Positions 52,403 through 61,521 of a DNA stretch of 64,000 nucleotides are shown here, one piece after another. The position numbers and the translations under genes were made by a program. The notes under the pieces were generated by a model that saw only the letters and a program-made list of their open reading frames with translations, was not told the DNA's origin and did not search any database. Numbering within the stretch: position 1 is the stretch's first letter; every line of letters starts with the position of its first letter. The stretch comes from Flavobacteriaceae bacterium (lineage in GTDB: Bacteria; Bacteroidota; Bacteroidia; Flavobacteriales; Flavobacteriaceae): positions 1-64,000 of the forward strand of contig JANQRC010000064.1 in assembly GCA_028284745.1 (NCBI GenBank), in the 5' to 3' direction.

Positions 52403-53423
52403 TATCCTTAAGCTTTTTTTCGATTTGATGAATTGTGTTTGCCATTCTTGGCAAATTCTTGAAGTGGACGTATGATTTGTTGTAATCGCCATAATTCAAG
52501 GCAGGTGACCCTTGCAATACCTCATTGTCTTTCACATTACGCCCGATACCAGACTGCGCTTGGATCTTGACATTGTCTCCTATGATGATATGCCCGACGA
52601 TCCCAACTTGACCACCAATCATGCAGTTCTTCCCTATCTTGGTAGACCCAGCAATTCCTGTTTGTGCGGCAATCACCGTATTCTCGCCTACTTCTACATT
52701 GTGTGCGATCTGGATCTGATTGTCCAACTTCACACCTCTCTTGATGACCGTGGAGCCTAATGTTGCTCTGTCGATGGTAGTGCCAGCGCCAACATCCACA
52801 TGATCCTCAAGGATGACATTGCCCGTTTGCGGGACTTTTTTGTATTCTCCATTCTCATTAGGTGCAAAGCCAAAACCATCAGCTCCTACAACGGCTCCGC
52901 TATGGATCACACAATGGTCTCCTATGATACTTTCAGAATATACTTTGGCACCAGCAAACACAACCACATTGTCACCAATGATCACATTGTCACCAATGTA
53001 TGCATTGGGATATAGCTTGACATTAGTGCCAATGCTAACATTTTCGCCTACATAAGCAAATGCACCTATATAAATGCCATCACCGTATCTAGCAGAACCA
53101 GAAACAAATGATGGTTGCTCTATCCCGACCTTGTTCATCTTCACTTGGTTGTAATATTCAAGGAGCTTAGAAAAGGACTTATAGGCATCATCTACCTTGA
53201 TGAGTGTGGTATCCAGCTTTTCTTCAATCTCAAAAGACCTATTCACAATGGTGATAGAGGCTTTGGTGGTGTAGATGTGTTGCGTGTACTTGGGATTGGC
53301 CAAAAAAGTAAGAGACCCCGTGGTGCCTTCCTCTATTTTGGCGAGTTTTGATACTTCTACATCAGGATTGCCGACGATGTCTCCTTCAAGAATGCCTGCA
53401 ATTTGTGTTGCTGTGAATTTCAT
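52395..53423 (-). CDS. lpxD: UDP-3-O-acylglucosamine N-acyltransferase
   Basis: A 342-residue acyltransferase adding the second acyl chain to UDP-glucosamine in lipid A synthesis. It starts MKFTATQIAGILEGDIVGNP. The uridine-binding N-domain covers 1-100, hexapeptide repeats cover about 105-300 with the catalytic His in NQIQIAHNVEVGENTVI, and the helical tail ends in HQIEKKL. It is the first lpx gene, 26 bp after the HD phosphohydrolase gene, and overlaps lpxC by eight bases. Confidence 0.96.
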   Translation of the reverse strand: MKFTATQIAGILEGDIVGNPDVEVSKLAKIEEGTTGSLTFLANPKYTQHIYTTKASITIVNRSFEIEEKLDTTLIKVDDAYKSFSKLLEYYNQVKMNKVGIEQPSFVSGSARYGDGIYIGAFAYVGENVSIGTNVKLYPNAYIGDNVIIGDNVVVFAGAKVYSESIIGDHCVIHSGAVVGADGFGFAPNENGEYKKVPQTGNVILEDHVDVGAGTTIDRATLGSTVIKRGVKLDNQIQIAHNVEVGENTVIAAQTGIAGSTKIGKNCMIGGQVGIVGHIIIGDNVKIQAQSGIGRNVKDNEVLQGSPALNYGDYNKSYVHFKNLPRMANTIHQIEKKLKDNE

Positions 53424-53448
53424 TAAGCGCAAAAGTATAAAAAATGTG

Positions 53449-54678
53449 TTAAAATCCTTCTTTGGGATAACACAGAAAGTATTTCGTGACCGGCTTAGAG
53501 AGTGCTTCGATATTCAGTTGGTCCGAAGCTTTGGCCACATCCTTCAGTTTTCCTGATTTCATCAAGATGTTTATGTTCTGCAGGTCGACATTGTATGCCT
53601 GGTTGATGACCTTATCAGTAAACACAAAATAGGAAGCGTCCCCACTGCTGATCCCCTGTTCTTGAGCGAACCGTTCTACAAGCTGTGATAGTTTCTTGTC
53701 TGAAACTGGCTTGTCTTTGTACTTTACCTTCAAAAGCCTACGCTCGATCAACATGTTGCTCAGGCTCGATAGCACAAAGTCTTCATGATCCTGCCATGAT
53801 TTCATGGCTGCCAGGATGTCTACATCATCTAATCTAGAGAACAATTCTAGCACTTCGATACCAAACCCCTTGAGGTCTATCTCGTTCTTCAAGAAAAATT
53901 GCAAAGGCTTGCTCGCGGACAGCCCGACACCTTTTGCCGTAAGTTCTTTGGCACGTTGCAACAAACGCATCAGAAGCTGTTCGGCGACCAGCCCTGTTTT
54001 ATGAAGATACACTTGCCAGTACATGAATCGTCTTGAGGTCAAAAACTTCTCGACGGGGTAGATTCCCTTTTCTTCAACCACCAGTTGGTCTTCTACCACA
54101 TTCAGCATCGAGATGAGTCGTTCCGAATTGATGTTTCCCTCTGCCACACCTGTGTAGAAACTATCGCGCTTCAGGTAATCAGATCGATCCATGTCTAGCT
54201 GACTACTGATCAACTGATTCATGAACATGCGATCGTACGCTCCTCTAAAGATCTGAAGCGCCAGCGTTAAACTTCCGTTAAACTCGCGATTCAATTCATG
54301 CATGAAAAGCAACGAGACCTCTTCGTGATGTACGTCTCTCACAATGCTATTTTCCATTGCGTGAGAGAATGGCCCATGACCAATATCATGAAGCAAGATA
54401 GCAATCTCAAGCGCCTGTTTCTCTTCCTCTGAGATGGCAACACCCTTGTAGCGAAGCACTTGCACCGCTTTCTGCATGAGGTGCATGCAGCCCAGCGCAT
54501 GATGAAAGCGCGTATGATGTGCTCCAGGAAAAACCAGATACGAAAGCCCCATTTGTGTGATGCGACGAAGACGTTGAAAGTATCGGTGCTCGATCAACTG
54601 AAAGATCAGCGGATCTTGAATGGTAATAAACCCATAGATAGGATCGTTAAAAATCTTGAGCTTCGTAGGAGTATTCAA
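53449..54678 (-). CDS. HD-domain phosphohydrolase, TTG start
   Basis: A 409-residue cytoplasmic metal-dependent phosphohydrolase related to dNTPase/SAMHD1-type proteins. The metal ligands are in GAHHTRFHHALGCMHLM (first His), ILLHDIGHGPFSHAME (the HD pair, about residues 97-98) and SSQLDMDRSDYLKRDS (last Asp). Substrates in the family include nucleoside triphosphates. No ATG lies in frame before the conserved region, so TTG at 54678 is the probable start. It leads the lpx run and is divergent from porX across 38 bp. Confidence 0.85.
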   Translation of the reverse strand: MNTPTKLKIFNDPIYGFITIQDPLIFQLIEHRYFQRLRRITQMGLSYLVFPGAHHTRFHHALGCMHLMQKAVQVLRYKGVAISEEEKQALEIAILLHDIGHGPFSHAMENSIVRDVHHEEVSLLFMHELNREFNGSLTLALQIFRGAYDRMFMNQLISSQLDMDRSDYLKRDSFYTGVAEGNINSERLISMLNVVEDQLVVEEKGIYPVEKFLTSRRFMYWQVYLHKTGLVAEQLLMRLLQRAKELTAKGVGLSASKPLQFFLKNEIDLKGFGIEVLELFSRLDDVDILAAMKSWQDHEDFVLSSLSNMLIERRLLKVKYKDKPVSDKKLSQLVERFAQEQGISSGDASYFVFTDKVINQAYNVDLQNINILMKSGKLKDVAKASDQLNIEALSKPVTKYFLCYPKEGF

Positions 54679-54716
54679 ACTGATACCTTTAACTTGCGAA
54701 TTGCAAATATAGCCAT

Positions 54717-56261
54717 ATGAACAAAATCAAAGTCCTTTGGGTCGACGACGAGATCGACCTACTGAAACCACATATCATTTTCCTGGAAAAGAAAAACTAT
54801 GAAGTAGCTACTTGCCAGAGTGGCTCGGAGGCCATCGAGATGATTGACGAACAACGCTTCGACATTGTCTTTCTAGATGAGAATATGCCTGGGATCACTG
54901 GTTTGGAGACATTGTCGGAGATAAAGGCGAAGCAAGATAGTTTGCCCGTTGTGATGATCACCAAGAGCGAGGAAGAATACATCATGGAAGAGGCCATAGG
55001 CTCTAAGATCGCTGATTACCTCATAAAACCTGTAAACCCGAATCAGATATTGCTTAGCCTGAAGAAAAATCTTGACCACTCTAGGTTAGTGACCGAGAAG
55101 ACTACCTCAGACTACCAGCAGGAGTTCCGCAAGATAGCCATGGACATGGCTATGGTAAACTCCTTGGAAGAGTGGATAGTGCTTTACCAGCGTTTGATCT
55201 ATTGGGAGATAGCGCTCGAAGACATCGAGGACAACAGCATGTTCGAAATTCTTGAATCGCAGAAACTAGAGGCCAATTCGCAATTCGCAAAATTCGTAGA
55301 GCGCAATTATTTGGGCTGGTTTCAAGAAGGAGGTGCGCCAGTGATGTCGCACACACTTTTTAAAGAGTTGGTAAAGCCTGAGTTGGGCGATCAACCAGTA
55401 CTATTGGTGGTTATTGACAATTTGCGTTACGACCAATGGAAAGCTTTTGAACCCATTTTGGCAAATCACTACAAGAAAGAGAAAGAAGAGCCTTACCTAA
55501 GTATTTTACCAACAGCCACTCAGTATGCCAGAAACGCGATTTTCTCTGGTCTGATGCCCTTGGATATGGAGAAGCTGCATCCAGAATGGTGGAAGAATGA
55601 TACGGATGAAGGAGGCAAAAACCAATTCGAAGATAAATTCCTTGCTGCGCAACTAAAGCGGCTAGGCCTAAACATCAAGTCGCAATACCATAAGATCTCC
55701 AACCTCAAGAACGGCAAGAGATTGGCCGACAATTTCAAATCGCAAAGGGACAATGACCTTACGGTCGTCGTGTACAATTTTGTGGATATGATATCGCATG
55801 CGAAGACCGACATGGAGGTTATCAAGGAACTGGCCTCTACCGACAAGGCCTACCGAAGCCTCACGCAAAGTTGGTTTAAGAACAGTCCGCTCTTAGAGGT
55901 CATTCAACAAGCCCAACAATTGGGGATGAAGTTGATCATCACCACAGACCATGGCACTATCAATGTGAAGAATCCATCAAAAGTGATCGGGGATCGCGAT
56001 ACGAGCCTAAATCTGCGCTATAAAACTGGCAGAAGCCTCACCTATGAAGATAAAGAAGTACTGCCGGCGACCAATCCAAAGGAGTATCACCTACCCGCCA
56101 TCAATATGAGTAGTTCGTTCATTTTTGCGAAGAACGACTTTTTCTTTGCCTACCCGAATAACTATAATCACTATGTGAGCTTTTATAGAAACACCTACCA
56201 GCATGGTGGCGTGTCTCTAGAAGAAATGGTCATTCCGTTTGTTGTGCTCTCGCCTAAATAA
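54717..56261 (+). CDS. porX: PorX-type response regulator with PglZ (alkaline phosphatase-like) domain
   Basis: A 514-residue regulator of the type IX secretion system. The receiver domain (1-125) has Asp10/Asp11 and the phosphoacceptor Asp54 (VFLDENMPG), plus DYLIKPVNP. The C-terminal PglZ domain (about 205-514) has metal-site stretches VVIDNLRYDQWKAF, VVYNFVDMISHAKTD and IITTDHGTINVKNP. In Porphyromonas and Flavobacterium, PorX works with the sensor PorY and a sigma factor to drive T9SS genes; neither partner is in this window. A T9SS cargo gene lies at 21617-23572. Confidence 0.95.
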   Translation: MNKIKVLWVDDEIDLLKPHIIFLEKKNYEVATCQSGSEAIEMIDEQRFDIVFLDENMPGITGLETLSEIKAKQDSLPVVMITKSEEEYIMEEAIGSKIADYLIKPVNPNQILLSLKKNLDHSRLVTEKTTSDYQQEFRKIAMDMAMVNSLEEWIVLYQRLIYWEIALEDIEDNSMFEILESQKLEANSQFAKFVERNYLGWFQEGGAPVMSHTLFKELVKPELGDQPVLLVVIDNLRYDQWKAFEPILANHYKKEKEEPYLSILPTATQYARNAIFSGLMPLDMEKLHPEWWKNDTDEGGKNQFEDKFLAAQLKRLGLNIKSQYHKISNLKNGKRLADNFKSQRDNDLTVVVYNFVDMISHAKTDMEVIKELASTDKAYRSLTQSWFKNSPLLEVIQQAQQLGMKLIITTDHGTINVKNPSKVIGDRDTSLNLRYKTGRSLTYEDKEVLPATNPKEYHLPAINMSSSFIFAKNDFFFAYPNNYNHYVSFYRNTYQHGGVSLEEMVIPFVVLSPK

Positions 56262-56288
56262 GCATTATTTTTGCACAAAATTTTCGAG

Positions 56289-56714
56289 ATGCAGTTTGAA
56301 TACAAACTCGATGAGATCGACAAAATTGCTGAGCATGTTATGAAACAGCTAAATTCTGTGGTGGTGTTCTATGGAGGTCTCGGTGCAGGCAAGACCACGC
56401 TGATCAAAGCACTTATCAAGACCATGGGTGGCGATACAGCCACAAGCAGCCCTACGTTCTCTCTAGTAAACGAGTACCAGACTGCAAAGGGAAAGGTATA
56501 TCACCTAGACCTCTATCGTATTGAAAGTCAAGAAGAAGCTCTAGACCTTGGTGTGGAAGAGCACCTGTATGGGGATGCACAGGCTTTTATCGAATGGCCG
56601 CAGGTCATAGAAGAACTACTCCCTGCAGACCATACGATCATCGAAATTTCTGGCATTTCGTCCGATCAGCGAATGTTAAAGATCATGAATAATTCACCAA
56701 GAAGCAATTGCTAA
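56289..56714 (+). CDS. tsaE: tRNA threonylcarbamoyladenosine biosynthesis ATPase
   Basis: A 141-residue ATPase of the TsaBDE complex that makes t6A37 in tRNAs reading ANN codons. The Walker A loop is VFYGGLGAGKTTLIKAL at about residues 23-39. The family stretches SSPTFSLVNEY, VYHLDLYRI and FIEWPQVIEELLP follow. The start is set at the ATG at 56289 since the frame farther up opens only with TTG at 56271. It follows porX in the same direction after 27 bp. Confidence 0.92.
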   Translation: MQFEYKLDEIDKIAEHVMKQLNSVVVFYGGLGAGKTTLIKALIKTMGGDTATSSPTFSLVNEYQTAKGKVYHLDLYRIESQEEALDLGVEEHLYGDAQAFIEWPQVIEELLPADHTIIEISGISSDQRMLKIMNNSPRSNC

Positions 56715-56833
56715 TTTTTTTTGACTATTTTAGCAACCTCTTCTCGGAATTACTATCTTTACAGTAGATTCAACCTAGCGTAAACTAACAAATATACGGC
56801 GAAAGTATTCATCTCTATTAACTTATTTTGCCA

Positions 56834-56841
56834 TAGGTTTG
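56834..56841 (+). promoter_or_regulatory. Candidate -7 box for the small lipoprotein-ald group
   Basis: TAGGTTTG is a full TAnnTTTG match, 34 bp before the ATG at 56876. The -33 element is not obvious. Confidence 0.4.
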
Positions 56842-56875
56842 TGGTTGTCTTATTAACCCTAAACCTCTATTCAAA

Positions 56876-57043
56876 ATGAAAACTAGAAAGTTCTTCTCCG
56901 TATTCGCATTAGTAGTATTTGGTTCGATCGTTCTAGCATCATGCAATGATGATAGCACAGCAGAAGACGAAAACCTTTATGACACAGAGCTCATCAAAAA
57001 CAGCGTCAAAAAAGAAAAAATCGTACGCGGTTCTGCTGGGTAG
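56876..57043 (+). CDS. Very small lipoprotein, 55 residues
   Basis: A short frame from ATG at 56876 to TAG at 57041-57043. Residues 1-22 are a textbook lipoprotein signal (MKTRKFFSVFALVVFGSIVL followed by ASC, with Cys23). The mature part is only 33 residues: first acidic (NDDSTAEDENLYDTELIKN) then basic (VKKEKIVRGSAG). Similar tiny lipoproteins occur in other flavobacteria, by recall in the same neighbourhood. Its last 65 bases overlap, in another frame, the start of the following membrane protein. Role unknown. Confidence 0.75.
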   Translation: MKTRKFFSVFALVVFGSIVLASCNDDSTAEDENLYDTELIKNSVKKEKIVRGSAG

Positions 57044-57491
57044 CCTAGTAGCGCTACTTATAGCTATATCGCCTTACATTTTTTACTCATATAAAGGAGT
57101 CCCAGATAGCCGAACTTGGGAGACTCCTTTTTTTATTTATGAGAGTCCGCATTTTGGTAGTGCTAATATGGCCTTTTGGTTTATCCTTACTAAAGTCGTT
57201 CCATTACTACTGTTGACTTTATGGTTTATAACCTGTAGGCATTGGTGGTATCATGTAATACTCATACCAATAGCTATGTATGTCTTTCAATTATTTACTG
57301 CAATCAACGATGATGCTCAGTACGTTGATGAGGTTGAGATCATTTGGTTGTTTCCCATAATGCTTATAGTCATCCCTTTTGTATATTTAATCAGAATAAA
57401 ACTTTTCGAAAAATATGTATTAGGTATTGACCTCAGAAAGATTGAAAAGGAATTAGAGGAGTACCAATCTGATGAAACAGACAACGCCTAA
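56979..57491 (+). CDS. Four-segment membrane protein of unknown function
   Basis: A 170-residue inner-membrane protein starting MTQSSSKTASKKKKSYAVLL at the ATG at 56979. The frame is open to 56946, but that lengthens a hydrophilic tail without support. It has membrane segments at about 15-38, 61-84 (WFILTKVVPLLLLTLWFITC), 87-105 (WWYHVILIPIAMYVFQLF) and 120-140 (VEIIWLFPIMLIVIPFVYLI), and a helical acidic end. The first 65 bases overlap the small lipoprotein gene. It is followed by ald after three bases. I cannot name the family. Confidence 0.7.
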   Translation: MTQSSSKTASKKKKSYAVLLGSLVALLIAISPYIFYSYKGVPDSRTWETPFFIYESPHFGSANMAFWFILTKVVPLLLLTLWFITCRHWWYHVILIPIAMYVFQLFTAINDDAQYVDEVEIIWLFPIMLIVIPFVYLIRIKLFEKYVLGIDLRKIEKELEEYQSDETDNA

Positions 57492-57494
57492 CCT

Positions 57495-58694
57495 ATGTCT
57501 GACCAACTTTCTCCTTTTACCAAGGAACAACTGATCCCCAAAGAAGAGACGCTAGAGATCGTCAAACAAAAGGGCGCACTATTCATTGGTATTCCCAAAG
57601 AAACATCCTACCAAGAAAAACGTGTGTGCCTTACACCCGATGCCGTGGCGGCGCTTGTGGCACATGGTCACAGGATCCTTATCGAGTCTAAGGCCGGTGA
57701 GGCCGCGAACTTCTCAGACAGGGAATATAGCGATGCAGGCGCCGAAGTAAGTCACGATACTAGCAAAGTATTCAGCTGTCCGATCATCTTAAAAGTCGAA
57801 CCTCCTTCAATGAGTGAGCTTGAGATGATCAATCCGCAGACCATTCTCATCTCGGCACTTCAACTAAAGACGCAGGCCAAGAACTATTTTGAAAAGCTGG
57901 CAACCAAACGCATCACTGCACTTGCTTTTGAGTTCATCAAAGACGAGGACGGTGCTTACCCAGCCGTAAGGGCACTTAGCGAAATTGCCGGAACTGCTTC
58001 AGTATTGATCGCCGCTGAATTGATGGCAAACGTAAACCAAGGAAACGGACTCATGATGGGGAACATCAGTGGTGTGCCGCCCACAGAAGTCGTTATTCTT
58101 GGTGCGGGAACTGTTGGTGAATATGCGGCCAGGAGCGCCCTTGGCCTTGGCGCCAATATCAAAGTCTTTGACAACTCTATTACCAAGCTCCGCCACATCC
58201 AGACAAATTTGAACAGGTCTGTCTACACTTCTACCATTCAACCTAAAAATCTATTGAAAGCCCTAAAGCGTTGTGATGTGGCGATCGGCGCAGTCCGTGG
58301 AAAGAACAGGGCGCCAGTGATCGTCACAGAGACCATGGTAGAGCACATGAAACCTGGCGCAGTGATCATTGACGTGAGCATCGACATGGGCGGATGCTTC
58401 GAGACCAGCGAAGTAACATCGCACGACGATCCGATGTTCATCAAACATGGAATCACTCACTATTGTGTGCCTAACATCCTTGCACGTTACGCCAGGACAG
58501 CCTCGGCCTCGATCAGTAATATCTTCACACCTTATCTTTTAAAGATCGCTGAAGAAGGTGGTATTGAAAACTCTTTGCGTTTCGATCGTGGCCTAAAGAG
58601 TGGCCTTTACTTTTATCACGGGGTTTTGACGAACAAGACCATTGCAGATTGGTTCGACCTAGAATACCGCGACCCGAACCTTCTTATCTTTTAG
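57495..58694 (+). CDS. ald: Alanine dehydrogenase
   Basis: A 399-residue enzyme interconverting L-alanine and pyruvate with NAD and ammonia. The N-terminal catalytic domain has FIGIPKETSYQEKRVCLTPDAV (about residues 30-51) and the lysine-bearing CPIILKVEPPS. The NAD fold is VVILGAGTVGEYAARSALGLGANIKVFDNS. VIIDVSIDMGGCFETSE and HYCVPNILARYARTAS are near the C-terminal part. It is slightly longer at the N-terminus than the usual 370 residues. Co-transcribed with the membrane protein before it and the small gene after it. Confidence 0.95.
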   Translation: MSDQLSPFTKEQLIPKEETLEIVKQKGALFIGIPKETSYQEKRVCLTPDAVAALVAHGHRILIESKAGEAANFSDREYSDAGAEVSHDTSKVFSCPIILKVEPPSMSELEMINPQTILISALQLKTQAKNYFEKLATKRITALAFEFIKDEDGAYPAVRALSEIAGTASVLIAAELMANVNQGNGLMMGNISGVPPTEVVILGAGTVGEYAARSALGLGANIKVFDNSITKLRHIQTNLNRSVYTSTIQPKNLLKALKRCDVAIGAVRGKNRAPVIVTETMVEHMKPGAVIIDVSIDMGGCFETSEVTSHDDPMFIKHGITHYCVPNILARYARTASASISNIFTPYLLKIAEEGGIENSLRFDRGLKSGLYFYHGVLTNKTIADWFDLEYRDPNLLIF

Positions 58695-58701
58695 ATCGTA
58701 C

Positions 58702-59076
58702 ATGAGTTTCTTAAAACGGCTAGGGTATTATTTAGGCGGATTTTCTGTAGGGTTGGTAATTCTTGCTTTCATACTTTCCCAAAAGAACTTCTCGTGCAGC
58801 TATGGACCCAATGCCCGAGTACTGAAAAATATAAGGTCAAAACGGATCCAATACGCTGAGAGCGTTTCACAAATGATCAACACAAAGGTTCTTGACACAG
58901 GCGAGTTGTCACACTTGCTCAACTATGGTGATGTGAACTTCTCTGATAGCGACACAAAGGCAGAACCTTGTAGGTCTTATCGTATCGAAGGTGTTTCCAA
59001 TAAGGACAGAAGCCTTGTGCTCGATATCGAGAATTGCGACAGCATTGCCACGTTTAGAGAAGTGCGTATCGAATAA
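58702..59076 (+). CDS. Small membrane-anchored protein, DUF4258-like
   Basis: A 124-residue protein: one N-terminal membrane segment (about 8-26, YYLGGFSVGLVILAFILS), then a compact domain with a helix (RSKRIQYAESVSQMIN), and three strands (DVNFSDSDTKAEPCRSYRIEGVS, RSLVLDIENCDSIATFREVRI) with Cys33, Cys88 and Cys109. The pattern resembles DUF4258, a small family common beside ald in flavobacteria (by recall). It lies seven bases after ald. Function unknown. Confidence 0.7.
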   Translation: MSFLKRLGYYLGGFSVGLVILAFILSQKNFSCSYGPNARVLKNIRSKRIQYAESVSQMINTKVLDTGELSHLLNYGDVNFSDSDTKAEPCRSYRIEGVSNKDRSLVLDIENCDSIATFREVRIE

Positions 59077-59080
59077 CTAA

Positions 59081-60247
59081 CTAGATCTTCCTTCTTTTAC
59101 GCTCCTTCCTCAACAGGTCCAACTCGCGTGTGGTCTGCCCAGCGACTGACGTGTTCTCTTCTGCCCTTCTGATCAGATAGGGCATCACATCCCTTACGGG
59201 GCCAAAAGGCAGGTATTTCGCAACGTTGTACCTCTCGGCCGAAAGATTGAAGCTGATATGGTCGCTCATTCCGTACAGTTGACCAAACCACACATTAGCG
59301 TCATCGTTCTTGATCTCTTTTTGCCTCATGATCTCCATGACCTTGTATGAGCTCTCCTCATTGTGTGTTCCTGCAAAGAGGGATAACTCGCCTAAATGAT
59401 CTAGCATGTAGCGTATACCTGCATCAAAATTATCATCAGTAGCTTGTTTGCTAGGGCATATCGGTGTTGGATATCCCTTTTCTTCGGCACGTTGGTTCTC
59501 TTTTTCCATATAAGCGCCACGCACTAGCTTAACGCCTACTTTAAAGCCTTCTTTTGTCGCCTTGTGGTGCAATGCCTTCAAGTAATCCAATCGGTCCCAG
59601 CGATACATTTGTAAGGTATTGTAGACAACGGGCTTTTCACGATTGTACTGCTGCATTAACTTTTCTACCAAGGTGTCGGCCGCATCTTGCATCCAGCTCT
59701 CTTCGGCATCGATCAACAAAGAAACGTCCAATTCATGTGCCTTTTTGCATGCCTTGGCAAAACGTGCCTCGACCCTGCTCCACTCCGCCAATTCTTGATC
59801 GGTAAGTTCTTCCCCTTCACTGATCTTTTGAAACAATGAAAAACGACCAAAACCAGTGGGTTTGAACACGGCAAAAGGAATGGCATCTTTTTCCTTCACA
59901 AAGTCCAAGACCTTCAGGGTCATGGCCAAGGCATTGTCTAAAGGGTCTTCTTCGTCTTTTCCTTCCACGGAATAATCCAGCACCGAACACACGCCTTTCT
60001 CCCACATTCTATCTACTACGGGCAGGCAATCTTCCTCGTTGGTCCCGCCACAGAAATGATCGAACACTGTGGCCCTTATCAGTCCATCGACAGGCAAATG
60101 CGCTTTTATGGCAAAATTGGTGACAGCCGTGCCAATGCGCACCAAGGGTTGGTTGGCAATAAGTTTAAAAAGGAAATAGGCGCGCTCTAGTTCAGAATCA
60201 CTCTTTAGTGCGAATGCTTTTTCGGTATCTTCAAAAATGCGGTTCAT
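59081..60247 (-). CDS. Proline dehydrogenase
   Basis: A 388-residue monofunctional FAD-dependent enzyme that oxidises proline to pyrroline-5-carboxylate. Conserved barrel stretches are FAVFKPTGFGRFSLFQK, DVSLLIDAEESWMQD, VYNTLQMYRWDRLDYLKAL, VGVKLVRGAYMEKENQRAEEKGYPTP and LPFGPVRDVMPYLIRRAEENTSV. It lacks the P5C dehydrogenase half of PutA, so that step needs a separate gene outside the window. It acts at the membrane, passing electrons to quinone. Leftward, alone, with a TATATTTG box at 60268-60275. Confidence 0.94.
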   Translation of the reverse strand: MNRIFEDTEKAFALKSDSELERAYFLFKLIANQPLVRIGTAVTNFAIKAHLPVDGLIRATVFDHFCGGTNEEDCLPVVDRMWEKGVCSVLDYSVEGKDEEDPLDNALAMTLKVLDFVKEKDAIPFAVFKPTGFGRFSLFQKISEGEELTDQELAEWSRVEARFAKACKKAHELDVSLLIDAEESWMQDAADTLVEKLMQQYNREKPVVYNTLQMYRWDRLDYLKALHHKATKEGFKVGVKLVRGAYMEKENQRAEEKGYPTPICPSKQATDDNFDAGIRYMLDHLGELSLFAGTHNEESSYKVMEIMRQKEIKNDDANVWFGQLYGMSDHISFNLSAERYNVAKYLPFGPVRDVMPYLIRRAEENTSVAGQTTRELDLLRKERKRRKI

Positions 60248-60267
60248 TAATTGCTAATTTTGCAAAA

Positions 60268-60275
60268 CAAATATA
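60268..60275 (-). promoter_or_regulatory. Candidate -7 box for proline dehydrogenase
   Basis: The minus strand reads TATATTTG, a full TAnnTTTG match, 21 bp before the start codon. The -33 region is weak. Confidence 0.4.
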
Positions 60276-60341
60276 AAGATTCGCAGCTGCAGATTTGAAA
60301 ATGATCTCGTTAATTTGTGCGGACAATTTATGTTGGTCTTT

Positions 60342-61412
60342 ATGGAATCGATCGCTTCTGAGAGTTATTTTGTTCACTTCAATGAAAGGGCATACCAATC
60401 GCTGAACGAACACCTGAATACGTACGGCTATTCAATGGTATTCGTCCTGGTAGATTCGAACACGCACGGCCATTGCCTAGCTAGATTTCTCGCCAATGTT
60501 GAAACAGCCCTAGCTATCGAGGTCATCGAGATCGAAGCTGGTGAAGAATACAAGACCATAACAGTGTGCGAAGATGTTTGGAATTCGCTTTCAGAACTTG
60601 GTGCAGATCGTAAAAGCCTACTGATCAATGTTGGCGGTGGTGTAGTAACGGACTTGGGCGGTTTTGTTGCTTCAACGTTTAAAAGAGGGATCAACTACAT
60701 CAATGTTCCTACATCGTTGCTGGCGATGGTAGATGCTTCTGTGGGCGGAAAGACAGGTGTAGACCTTGGCACTTTGAAGAATCAGATCGGTGTTATCAAC
60801 CATGCCCAAATGGTGGTGGTCGACACAGAATTCCTGAAGAGCCTTCCTTTAGAACAAAGGAGAAGCGGCTTGGCAGAAATGCTCAAGCATGGTCTCATTC
60901 AAGATCAAGAATACTGGCAGGCCATGAAGCAATGGGACCTGAAGGACCTGGTCTCTTTAGACCCACTGATCCATCGTTCGGTGGCGATCAAGAACCTAGT
61001 GGTAACAGAAGACCTGCATGAAGATGGGTTGCGAAAAACATTGAACTACGGGCACACGCTCGGCCATGCCATAGAAAGCTATTTGCTTGACAATGAGCAT
61101 CGAAAACCATTGTTGCATGGTGATGCCATTGCTATCGGGATGGTACTTGCCACGTATATCTCTTCACGTTTATTGTCATTTCCTGAAGAAAAGCTCGATG
61201 ACATCTCAAAAGCCCTTATCAGCATTTATGGCAAGGAGTCTTTTGGCAGCGCTGATATAGAAGAGGTCCTCTCGCTCACCAAGTATGACAAAAAGAACTC
61301 GCATGGCAATATCAATTTCGTATTGCTTGAAGATATTGGTGAGCCTGTGATCGATAAGAGAGTAGACACAAAACTCATCTTTGAGGCTTTTGACTACTAC
61401 GCAACGCTTTAA
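60342..61412 (+). CDS. aroB: 3-dehydroquinate synthase
   Basis: A 356-residue NAD- and zinc-dependent enzyme doing step 2 of the shikimate pathway. The NAD loop and active site are VGGGVVTDLGGFVASTFKRGI and VPTSLLAMVDASVGGKTGVDLG. Zinc ligands lie in SGLAEMLKHGLIQD, NYGHTLGHAIE and LLHGDAIAIGM. The ATG at 60342 matches the family start; the frame opens earlier, at 60315, but with extra residues not shared by relatives. Single gene, divergent from proline dehydrogenase. Confidence 0.95.
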   Translation: MESIASESYFVHFNERAYQSLNEHLNTYGYSMVFVLVDSNTHGHCLARFLANVETALAIEVIEIEAGEEYKTITVCEDVWNSLSELGADRKSLLINVGGGVVTDLGGFVASTFKRGINYINVPTSLLAMVDASVGGKTGVDLGTLKNQIGVINHAQMVVVDTEFLKSLPLEQRRSGLAEMLKHGLIQDQEYWQAMKQWDLKDLVSLDPLIHRSVAIKNLVVTEDLHEDGLRKTLNYGHTLGHAIESYLLDNEHRKPLLHGDAIAIGMVLATYISSRLLSFPEEKLDDISKALISIYGKESFGSADIEEVLSLTKYDKKNSHGNINFVLLEDIGEPVIDKRVDTKLIFEAFDYYATL

Positions 61413-61521
61413 AATTCAAGAGCATATAACAAAATATTGTTGTAACTTTAAATCAACTGATTAGCACTTACGAAACGACATAGTGTCGCATAGAAACATT
61501 TACTAACCAACCAATTTTTCT

